A DNA stretch of 64,000 nucleotides from Takifugu bimaculatus. Taxonomy: Eukaryota > Chordata > Actinopteri > Tetraodontiformes > Tetraodontidae. The stretch is taken from contig CP034993.1 in the NCBI GenBank assembly GCA_004026145.2, forward strand, positions 1,229,580 through 1,293,579, in the 5' to 3' direction. This document shows, piece after piece, positions 54,574 to 64,000 of the stretch (positions within the stretch are counted from its first letter, which is position 1; each line of letters starts with the position of its first letter). Below the pieces are notes generated by a model. That model ran no database searches, had not been told where the DNA came from, and saw only the letters and a list, made by a program, of their open reading frames with translations. The translations under genes were made by a program, and so were the position numbers.

Positions 54574-54958
54574 AGATGTTCGGTAATGCAGCGGCGCACG
54601 CGTGCTGATAAACCCGGACATATCAAACCCATAACTTTATTAACAACAGCACAGTAAAACCAAAGCACGGCTGGAGGAAATCGTTGGAGCGCCACGCTTC
54701 CGATTTTTGTTCAATTTCATGCCCGTGGAAGTTAGTTAACTGAGACATGTATCGTGTTTCTTCTGCGGCCTGATAACATCAGAGATAGAAATCAGAGGTG
54801 GGGGGGGCAGCCTCTGTAGCCTCTGCCAGCACCAGGGCTGCAATATAGGAGCCACACTTATTGAATTTTAAAAGGGAACCAGAGCAAATTGGCTGTTTTT
54901 TTATCCCTTTTTTCTGGGGGCCCCTGACTGAAATGAAGTGGCCTGTATAGAACTGATA

Positions 54959-55010
54959 CGAGAGAGAGTGAGAGACAGAGACGCACAGAGAGAGAGAGAG
55001 AAAGCGAGTG
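54959..55010. repeat. imperfect (GA)n tract
   Basis: GAGA units with T, C and A interruptions for about 50 bases. Confidence 0.75.
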
Positions 55011-58000
55011 TGTCTGGTTCAGGCCTCGCGCTGTTAGCAGGGATCTGTTATCTTAGAGAGATAAGGGAAGCTGCAGTGTGAGTGTATATGCGGGCCGACA
55101 CTGATAGCATCTACACTCAAGGATCACACTTACGACACCTTGATTGATGGCTAGGTGGGGTGGGGGGGCTTCTGGATTGTTGTGTTTTGTAGGTAACCCT
55201 CTCTAAGTGTCCATGCAGGCATCTGTTTACTGTGTTCCACTGAGTAAACAGGAACTATCAGGCATCCATATCATCTGTTCTGAGAGCCAGAGTAGTGGGA
55301 GATCTTTAAGAACCGACCGAATTATGTGAATTAATGTGCAGCTTCTAATGTTTGTTTTGCACTCGTCCCACAGAATTAAAACCCCTCTTCCTACCTCTGT
55401 TCCGGTAGAACAAATGTTGACAGAGCATCAAGGCCCCTGCTCATGAAAAGATGGTCCTCTGACAGGTAACCCTAGCCCCGGGGTCGAGGGGGTCACCCCG
55501 GTCTGATGAGGGATGATGGGTAAAATAAATGGAGAGCAGCACACAGGGACCTCTGATGTCCACAGTCCAGAGGGAGAGAGTTCAGGGCCATTTGACCTCT
55601 GACCTGAACCCTGCTCATGTGTTTGTGCGCATGCATGCATTCTGAGGGTCAAAGCTTCCCTCAGTCTTGAATTCTCAAATACTTTGTTTTATTTATTATT
55701 GGGAGGAGTGGTGACAAAAGTGTGGCTCCTCTGTGCAGCCGTCAAACTGCCCCCCGCCCCACTTCGAGCCATCCGAGCTACACTTCAGTATGGAAATGGG
55801 CAACAAATTGCTTCGTCATGACCTGTGGCAACTTGCTTTGATCCCAGAAACTTAGAAGTTGAAACGAATATCTGCACAAGCACCAGTTCTGGGAATCAAA
55901 GTGCAATATTTTGGTCTCAGTGATGTGAGAAAAAAAACTTGTCTACACATTCTCCTTCCAAATGCAAATCAAGATTTATCCTTCATCTGCAACTGTTTTT
56001 TTTTATTGTTTCTGCAGCGGACCACCCAGACAACCTTAACCCTAAACCAGGAATAGATGCACAACTCTGGGTGTTTAAATTTGGACATTCCAATCAACCA
56101 ATTTTTTAGGCGAGGAGGCATGTGGAGAATGCTCCCTCTTGCTTTTGTAGATTTAAGACCGTGAAACATGGAGGAGCATAGCCGGCGTGGACTTCGCCCA
56201 GCGCAGCATGATTAACTCAGACAGCTGAGGTTGGTCAGGAACAGAAAAAAAAAAATTCCACATAAATAATCTTGGAAATTTATAAAATCTTTCCATGTGT
56301 TTACTTTAGAAAATCAAGTCACACTCACAGAGAATGCATTCAAAACAACACGTCGCCCGTTAGGCTGGTGTTTATGGATCCAGTGGATTAGTTTATGATG
56401 ATTAGTCTGTATTCCAAACCAGTCCAGCAGTGCTCCCATTCAGGTCTTGTGAAATCTGATAAGCATCTTCTGGGAATCTGATGATGTTATGAGAAATGTC
56501 ATGGAGGAGGAGAAAAAAGGAACTCACCTCAGATGAGTGTGTGTGTGGTATTGTGCTGTAGTGTAGAGAATAGGTCTGCTCCAACAGGAGTTTGAATCAG
56601 CCCACGCACGCTTCACAACTTCAGCCGGCCAACTAAGAAGTCGGCTGGCCACAGGCGCAGATAGCCATTGGAATCGCGGCACATGACAACAGCTGTCTGT
56701 TTCAAGAATCGGCACTTTGATTAGTGTAGGACGTAGTGAGAGATGCGGCCTAATTCCCACATATCTGGGTAGGGCACTTCTGAGAGTGGAAAAAAAACAA
56801 ACAGCAACCAATGGAAAAAAAAAAAAACGTTGTGCGAAGTCACACGCACGCATACTCAGAAACACTCAGAAACACACCCACAACTAAACCTGACTTATGC
56901 TACATTTGTGGATATTCATAGTCTGCGCACCATGTGTCACGCTTGGAAAGCTTCCCATATTCTCTTGAAGCCCATCAAATGCACAGACAGAAGGATATGA
57001 GTGCAGCCAAGCGTTGGGCCCCAGTGTAAGCCGAGCATGTGTGCAACATGAATGAGACCTCTGTCTCTCAGTACGGTCGATCCTCGTCCATTATGCTCCC
57101 CCAGCCCCACCCAGAAAGTATCTCTCTCCTGCTTTGCGCCCACTTTTTGAGGTGTTTTCTTTATTATTTCTCTGTTGATCCAACAACACCGCTGCTGTTT
57201 GCCACGGCAACAATCGCCAAGACACCGCAGATCCGTGGTGTTACCTGCGCCCGCCTGTTTCATGTGGCCCCGCCGTCGAAGCACGATATGAGCAGAATTC
57301 AAACAAGAGGGATCATGTCCCGTGATGTGTGTTCGGTTATCAGTCTTCTGTCGCAAACAGGCCGAGGAGATGTGAATGTGATCAGCGTTGCCAGACTGAG
57401 TCAGCGAGCTCGCTCCGGGATATAAGCCCACATTCCCGTTGATTTATAGATGTGGTGCAACGAGCCACAAGGCCTCGGGCTGAGCGAGAGAACGAGCAAA
57501 ACAAAAGTGCTCTTAAATGATTCTGGAAGAAGTCCATACATACTTATGCATCAAGTCATTCGGACCCCCTGGAATCTGGATTCTCCACACTCATAAACTC
57601 TAGTTCATAAACTCAGATATCAGACATTACAAAAGTCAGAAAACATTGTCTGTTTTACTTTTTTAGTACTTGACAACAGCGCACCCCCAAATTCTTCCTG
57701 TCTTGGAGAACGCCTCGCTGCAGACTGGGAAATGGGCCTCCAAGCAGATGTGCTTTCCAATAAAACCGATTCTAAAACCCGCGTGCGCTCTTCCCAAGTT
57801 GCGATATTGCGCAACCTCTCACGGCCCGGGTGTGATTCGCTCCACCTTGCCCTCCTTCCCTGGCGCAGTTTGTTCTTCCCGACCTTTTCGGGCCGGCAGC
57901 TGTTTGTGCGGACAGCTGCGGCGGCCATCCATCGCGGCGGCGACGCAATTACAGAAACCCAGCCAATGTGGCGTTTTTTCGCTGATCCCTTTCTATTTCG

Positions 58001-59152
58001 ACGGATAATCCCCCCCAATCTGTGGCCGCGTTCCTTTTTCACACGCGCACAGAAACCATCTCTGCTCTTGAGCGGCCAGGTCAAGCACATGACGCCACGG
58101 CGACACGGAGGTCCATTTTTCTTATGAGGACAAAAGCCTTAAATTCCAGTGACATGGCACCATCAGATCTGTGGCATTATTGAGGCCAGGGGATGAGAAG
58201 AGCCATGTAATCTCAGCGACTTACGGGTCCAAAGATTTTTTCCATATCTTCCTCAGTGGAGGTATGTGGCCACACAAAGCCCGCCTGGCGTCGCAGTGGC
58301 ATTCAGAGGCGAGTTAAATCGAGCTGAGGTTCTGCCTTGTGCCACCAGCGCTGATGCATTCTTACATGACCACGCACACGTGAACTCTCTCCCAAACACA
58401 CGCAGACACACATGCACACATTGTCCAGGCCTCCAGTTGTTCCGTCCTCTCACGCCACGCAGCAGGTGTGAGGTCGGGTTTGATTGTGCTGGGCTGAGCT
58501 GAGGGATGGGGGGGGGTCCGGCCTGATCTGCAGTCTTCACAACAGCCTCTCTATTGTTTCTGAGGTGTGGGTGTGCACAATTTGTGATTTTGAAACTTGA
58601 ATGGGATTAAACATTTGCCAGTGCAATTTAGCTACTAGCAATTTAGCTACTAACTTGTTCATATTGTGGGTAAAATATGTCTAATATAGATTAGAGGGAG
58701 TTAATATAGATTAACCAGTCTGCAATAATTGTGACCGGTTCCATTGAAAAAGGTAATTTAGCTGGATGAAAGGCCTCCTCAGGGTGTCTGTCTGCACATT
58801 TAGTGAGACAGAGAGAGGATGGTGGCACAGACCATGTCTCAGCAGCTGAAATGTAAAATCACTTAATATTTGAAATTGGCGTTTATCTTGACTCAAATAT
58901 GGGAATAAAGTTGGACCAGTGGAGGAGACTGAGGCAGTGATAGCAACGCTAGTCTGCAGGCTTCACCGTGGAGAGAAAAGGTTTTATTTTCAAACCTGAC
59001 CTGCAGATGTGCGTGATGGAATGCTGAGCGAGCAGTTATTTTTCCTCCTCCCCAGACACATGCTGACAGTTCCTACAGCTGCAGCACACACCAATCTGGC
59101 TTTTATTTTCCAGCACTCTATATGAAGTGTGCCATGATCATTGCGCACCCAT

Positions 59153-59515
59153 GAGAGGAGAGGAGAGGAGAGGAGAGGAGAGGAGAGGAGAGGAGAGGAG
59201 AGGAGAGGAGAGGAGGGGGAGGGGAGGGGAGGGGAGGGGAGAGGAGAGGAGAGGAGAGGAGAGGAGAGGAGAGGAGAGGAGAGGAGAGGAGGGGAGGGGA
59301 GGGGAGGGGAGGGGAGGGGAGGGGAGGGGAGAGGAGAGGAGAGGAGAGGAGAGGAGAGGAGGGGAGGGGAGAGGAGAGGAGAGGAGAGGAGAGGAGAGGA
59401 GAGGAGAGGAGAGGAGAGGAGAGGAGAGGAGAGGAGGGGAGGGGAGGGGAGGGGAGGGGAAAGGAGAGGAGAGGAGAGGAGAGGAGAGGAGAGGAGAGGA
59501 GAGGAGAGGAGAGAA
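59153..59515. repeat. 363-bp AGAGG/AGGGG polypurine tract
   Basis: A continuous purine-only + strand made of the pentamer AGAGG with blocks of AGGGG (for example about 59209-59240, 59288-59332, 59355-59370, 59433-59460). It makes long spurious open frames of Arg/Gly/Glu on one strand and Ser/Pro/Leu on the other. The mirror-like purine tract can form triplex DNA, and the GGGGA blocks can form G-quadruplexes. Confidence 0.97.
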
Positions 59516-60288
59516 TAGGCAGATATCATGGAAATACATTCAGTGTTTTGCTTTTTTTCATTATTCCACTGCTGATAAAGTGAAGTCTTTTAATATGAAT
59601 GTGGAAGCTTCCATTGTGTCAGCATATTATGGCCCAACCAGAGAGAAGATCTTTGATTTATGTGAAATCTCTGCTGCACAGACAGACCGTTAAATGTGCT
59701 GAGTGACGGGTTTTAACCAGCTGTGGACTTTCCACTCAGATCAAATCAGTTTGCATCCAGAGCTGTATCTTCAAGGAGGGGAAGTATGGATGATATGGGA
59801 TGCTGATTTCTTACTTCCTCTGAAGAGTCTTGTCTAATGATTGCTGAGGATGAAGGGACGTCCCCCCCCCATCACTGATCCCTCTCCAGACCCAAGCACT
59901 TCCTGTCTGCCACATGTGCGGTGCAGCATCCAGGCATCTGTTGTGCCGGTTGCGATAGTGAGCGAGTGTGTTGCGCCCTGACAGGTGAAGGCGTTTGCAA
60001 CATGTGTGGTTGTTAATATCACGTCAGCCGTCCTCCTGCTCCAAACAGGAGTGTCACACAGCTTTGGTTCAGGAGGCTCTCCTGATTGCCCAGCCTCATG
60101 GGCTGTGGAGAGTTGGGGCGGGGGCCAGCGGCATCAAAGCCTGACTGATCATTCCTCAGCCTCCCTCTGCTGACAGAGGGGGTCGGAGAAGAAGGAGGAG
60201 GCAGTAACACAAATACAGATGGACAAACAAAACGGTCAAAACCGAAGCAGATGTGTGCAGATGGATAGACAGGCACGCCGACGGTGAT

Positions 60289-60306
60289 GGGGGGGGGGGG
60301 GGGGGG
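60289..60306. repeat. G18 homopolymer
   Basis: Eighteen consecutive G on the + strand. Confidence 0.9.
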
Positions 60307-63121
60307 CGGTATTCTCCTCCTCTTCCTCCACTTAAACACCTGTTAATATTTAGCACGACAATGGAGGTAGAGTAGGAATGGAAAAAAATATATATATATT
60401 TTTTTTTTTAAAAAGGCGATGTTGAGGTTACATCATAGATTATTAAGATGTGGGCGGGCTTAATAAGGGCTTGGTTTGGCCTGGATGGAAAGGAGGGCAG
60501 GAAACCGAAGCAGGAGCAATTTGAGAAGCTGAGGCCTCAGCGTGCAGCTGTGCATTCAGTTTTCCTCTCACAGCTCCACAGCTGCAGGGCCGACAATACT
60601 GCAAATATTTCCCCATGACCTCTCCTCTACTTCACAATCCAGTCCTTTCACACGTATTTCATTTCTAGAGCAAAAGCTCCCTCAAAACCTTGCTTTGTAG
60701 ACACGTGCAGATTTGTCACCCCGAAGTGACAAAAGAGACAAAAATGTCGCCTGTGGCTTTTTGAAAGTTGCCTCTTTTTCCCTCCATCAGCCTGAGTCAG
60801 TGCAGCCGTTTGCTTCGTATGCATGTCGTGTCTTTTTCCATGGAGACCTAAGCTGAGTTAACATGGAAAACACACGTTCACCCCGGCAGATGTTATCCAG
60901 AGTGCAGAGATTAGCAAAGCCGATGTTAGAACAATGAGGTGAGGATTTATAAGGAGCTGCCGGCTGATGCTTCTGCGCCACACACTGCGATCAGAGACAC
61001 GCGCTGGCTGAAAACCCCGGGAATATTCCTGAATATGTGTGTGTGTGTGTGTGCTCGATTGTGCCAAACACAAATCTTTTATCTCTGTGATCATTTTATT
61101 GGCCGTGTTTACAGTTTCCACATCGTGAGCAGCTTTTCCCCCCTTTGAAAATATACGTTGCTTGCAGTGTCACGGCACTGCCTCCCTCTCTGCAGCTGCT
61201 CCAATTACAACCCTTTGATTGTCTCCAAGTCGGAGAGAGGAGCTCGGGAATGCACCGGCGGGACAACTGCCAAGCATCACTCTAGACTCCGTCAGCTCTT
61301 AGCGCCCCACAGACAAGAAAGGGTGGGGTCGGGCGGAGGAAGGGTTAAAATGTGGCACCACTCTGTGAGCTGGGCCCTCCGCCACGGAACCTTTTTGTTG
61401 CCAGATCACATCCAGATGTGCCAAGTGTGTCCAAACAGGAATGACTGTGTGAAGGCAATTTTCAGCAATTTGTCAGTCTTTAACGTCCCCACCACAATAC
61501 CACCCCCGCCCGGTGCCCCGTGACTTCCTGAGAGACAAATACAAACATTAAAGCACGGCCATCTTTTCAGATGTGAGCGTCCCCACCGAACATCCGGCAC
61601 AGTCATCCGACAGGAGACGGGAAACCCGGAGCGACAAGACACAGCCTGCAGCACTGAGAAACAACCACAGAGTCTTCACACAGCAGAGTTTTACCGAGTC
61701 AAGTGGGTTGCATTTATTTTCCTGCCGCTTGTTGAGTCCAAAAACCTCCAACAACATTCGAACACCCAAGATCCATCTTCAGAAAGTAACTCACTCAAGA
61801 TAATGTAAGCAAAAACTGAGGAGTGGGCTCAGCTTTAGAGGAGGTGAATGATTTCCTGACGTTACGACACAGACCCGCTGTTTTCACACCTGATTAGGCT
61901 TCTCCCAAACTTGCACACATTAGAAAACAAAGGAATTTTAAGTAATTTTGCCCATCATGAGGAGCTGCTCACAATCTGCAGGAGAGTTTGGCTGACAATG
62001 AAAATCAGGTTATTGATTAGAAGATTCAGCAAACAGCTTTGGTGTTGATGGCTTACACACAATATTTCCCTCCATCCTTCAAATCAGCGGCCTGTGCTTT
62101 GTCTAAGGAAAAATATTTCATGCGTTTCTATGCCAGCAGGGTTATAAAATTGTAGGGATAAGATTTGGCCCCAACTTTTAAAGATGCAAAATATACACTT
62201 AAAGGAGATACTGATACAAAAAATGTCAGTCGAAGTCATTTGAAGTGTTATTTATTATGTGTTTTTTCTTATTCATTAGCAGTTAACAAATCACGGTGTT
62301 GGGGTTACTGTCGTCAAGTCTGTGCAAACCGAAGGAAACTTCTTGAGTTTCTCTCCCGAAGGCGACCGGTCTGAGTCAGTGGACCAATGAAAGGGCCGTT
62401 TGTGGGCCGTTTGCATAATGTTGCTGTCAGTCATGTGTCTTGTTACTCTGTAAGACTGCTCAAATTCACGACTAATGCCTGTTTTAATTTGTTGCCTCAT
62501 TGCTCTGGAATCCAGGATAAATTGCCAGCCTTGTTCCTTTGGGTGGTCAGCCTGGGAAAGTCTGTGAGGGTTTATAAAATTCATTCTATAAGTTTTATGT
62601 TGTGTTTATTTCTGGGTGAAAGGAAGGTGTTCTGTGTTTTAACAGAATCGCTTCTGCACATTAATAAATCGGTTTTGAAATTTACCGCTTGTCAGGTTCT
62701 ATTTGTGGAGATCGGTATGCAGGGACCTGCGATCAAAAGTGAAATGATCCGACAGACGTGCACGTCAGTCGCTGTGGCGCAGACTGTCAGAAACCCTGGA
62801 GGATTCCAGCCAGTGAAGCTGGTGAGTTTTTCCTCTTTGGGCCGTTTGTCTCCTGTTACAACTACAAGATGGACACCTCGCAGGAATCTGAGTGGGTGTA
62901 AGGGTGGCTGCGCACAAGCTCAATGTACAGGGTTGTGGTTCTTTTGGGTTTTTTTGATCAAGTTATTTGTTTGTTTCTTTCCTAATTTGTCAGGCCATTC
63001 TTGTGGCGGAGCGTGTGAGTGAGCTTGGATGTTGAGCTCGTCGTGTCATGTGGATCTACGACAGACTTGGTGCTGCCATGTGTGCCGACCAGATGCTGGT
63101 ACAATGTTTTCAACACTGGCC

Positions 63122-63123
<2 letters not shown>

Positions 63124-63158
<35 letters not shown>
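63124..63158. repeat. (TG)n microsatellite
   Basis: An uninterrupted TG run of about 35 bases followed by TGAG units. Confidence 0.95.
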
Positions 63159-63160
<2 letters not shown>

Positions 63161-63410
63161 TGAGTGAGTTTGTGCAGCATGCATCGTTTGGCTCAGCTGG
63201 GGATTATGTTTATGAATAATTTTCCAGTGCCTGTGTGTGGCGCCGTATCTGTCAGCATATGTGGATGAATTATTCTGAACTCTGAGATACTCCGAGACCC
63301 TCTGTGCGTCTGCACAATGGGCCGTGCTTTTCTATACCCCACGGTTCGGTCTGTGCGCTGTCTGTCGCCGCATTTGTGTTCATTGTGCACACTGATGCCT
63401 TTGGATGGTG

Positions 63411-63413
63411 TGT

Positions 63414-63468
<55 letters not shown>
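63411..63468. repeat. (TG)n microsatellite
   Basis: TG units for about 58 bases with one C interruption. It produces Cys/Val open frames that are not real genes. Confidence 0.95.
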
Positions 63469-64000
63469 GTTGAGAGAATGTGCACTGGTGCAGGCTGTGT
63501 GTGTTTGCCTATGCAGACCCATAGCAGCTGCTGCTTGCCACCTGTGGTAAAGCTCTCCCTCAGGCCTGTTGTGGCTCCAAACGGTCCCTCTGGGCTCCCA
63601 GGAACCGGGGCTCTGGTTGGGAGGCAGAAGCCTGCAGGCTGAGAGGATCACTGTGCTTCCTAAACTGTTATTAACTCCAGTGAAAGAAACAACTAATTGT
63701 TTGATTGCTCTCTGTTCCTTCCTTTTATGCCCCCCCCCCACCAGGCTTGGGCCTCGGCTACGCCGTTTTCCAGCCCCGGCAGCAGCATCAGAACAGCAAC
63801 GGTTCTAAGGCGAAAGCGTTTAACTGCACAGTCTCCTGGCTACAAAAAGGGCTCTTGTCTTCTCGTATGTTCTTTAGAGTCGCTGTGATGATTAAAAAGC
63901 TCGGTTGCAATCATCTTTCCATCAGCAGGCGGAAAATTCTCCACACTTTGATTCACTTCATTTCGGTAGAGCTGCTCAAGAGAACAGAACGTTTCAGAAG

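Larger units (their letters stand above)
52817..58302 (-). other. weak candidate: three-exon minus-strand transcript coding a small Cys-rich protein
   Basis: Exon-like segments at 58302-58225 (ATG preceded by an in-frame TGA; ends GGACCC/GTAAGT), 53818-53778 (acceptor TTTCTTTCTACAG, donor AAGAG/GTGAGA) and 52904-52817 (acceptor TTTTGATTCTTAG, ends TAA) join without a phase conflict to about 68 residues. Fragments include TEEDMEKIFGP, EMSSLCPEDNACK and SSACCQCFRR. I do not recognise the product and saw no AATAAA or ATTAAA between 52360 and 52817. The first splice site is canonical; the whole chain may still be chance. Confidence 0.2.
62696..63888 (+). other. weak candidate: two exon-like segments on the + strand
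   Basis: 62696-62821 (acceptor CGCTTGTCAG, donor CTG/GTGAGT) is 42 codons with ordinary-looking sequence such as MQGPAIKSEMIRQTC and VRNPGGFQPVKL. 63745-63888 follows a strong pyrimidine tract and CCACCAG and reads AWASATPFSSPGSS, then TVLRRKRLTAQSPGYKKGS, to TGA. Both are phase 0 at the shared junction. An ATTAAA follows the stop at about 63892. I recognise no family; the pair may be the 3' end of a gene or chance. Confidence 0.2.
52361..64000. other. region upstream of rgm, no recognised gene
   Basis: No known protein family was identified on either strand over 11.6 kb. The content is repeats (C24, AGAGG/AGGGG tract, G18, TG runs), a G-quadruplex motif at 53681-53717, an 11-bp inverted repeat at 52384-52450, and two sets of exon-like segments described separately. 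The minus frames 56937-57431 and 57620-58090 and the plus frame 61158-61523 are long but show no domain or splice logic. Confidence 0.55.

Noticed and set aside
56937..57431. 164-codon minus-strand frame
   Set aside because: No recognisable motif, and the overlapping plus-strand frame of 128 codons is just as open; likely chance.
57620..58090. 156-codon minus-strand frame in GC-rich DNA
   Set aside because: No domain, signal or splice context; the opposite strand is equally open (112-131 codons), which fits GC-rich composition.
59127..59693. Long open frames on both strands (125-188 codons) of Arg/Gly/Glu or Ser/Pro/Leu
   Set aside because: They are produced by the AGAGG/AGGGG repeat, where no stop codon can arise; all frames on both strands are open for the same reason.
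62387..63022. 211-codon single-exon + strand gene
   Set aside because: The frame as a whole is low in protein character before 62690 and after 62822; only the middle 126 bases look exon-like and are reported separately.
63193..63741. 182-codon minus-strand frame with a His/Thr run
   Set aside because: The run is the reverse complement of the TG microsatellite and the remainder has no family resemblance.

Overview
The window is vertebrate nuclear DNA, most likely from a ray-finned (teleost) fish. Evidence for this: short coding exons with GT-AG introns of 0.2 to more than 11 kb, many CA/TG, CT and GA microsatellites, and a repulsive guidance molecule (RGM) gene beside a CELF5-type gene. That pairing fits the fourth RGM paralogue, which fish keep and mammals lack. 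No prokaryotic or viral gene organisation is present.

Left and centre (about 1-41,745, + strand): the 3' part of a CELF5 gene, a neuronal RNA-binding splicing and translation regulator. Eight coding exons join in compatible phases to give about 356 residues: RRM2, the divergent linker and RRM3, ending at a TGA at 37,774-37,776. The exons for RRM1 and the N-terminus were not found and should lie upstream of base 1, so bases 1-11,133 are read as intron. The stop is followed by a small intron inside the 3'UTR and then a long AU-rich 3'UTR, with a likely poly(A) signal at 41,721. Several splice features suggest isoform diversity: a 195-nt in-frame stop-free intron, a tandem donor adding 21 nt, a NAGNAG acceptor, and TG or CA repeats close to exons.

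Middle (41,750-45,390): intergenic DNA between two convergent genes. It holds a 32-bp minisatellite with a homogeneous core and decayed edges, a full CTCF consensus match, and a 24-bp perfect palindrome.

Right-centre (45,390-52,360, - strand): an RGM gene (rgmd- or rgmb-like) with three coding exons for signal peptide, RGD-containing N-domain, partial vWF type D domain with the FGDPH self-cleavage site, and a hydrophobic GPI-anchor tail. The family frame is broken by one extra base in exon 2 and one in exon 3. These are either sequence errors or a recent loss of function.

Right end (52,360-64,000): upstream of rgm. It is repeat-rich, with a 363-bp AGAGG/AGGGG polypurine tract, long C and G runs, a G-quadruplex motif and TG repeats. 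No recognised gene was found, but two sets of exon-like segments with compatible phases are flagged as weak candidates.
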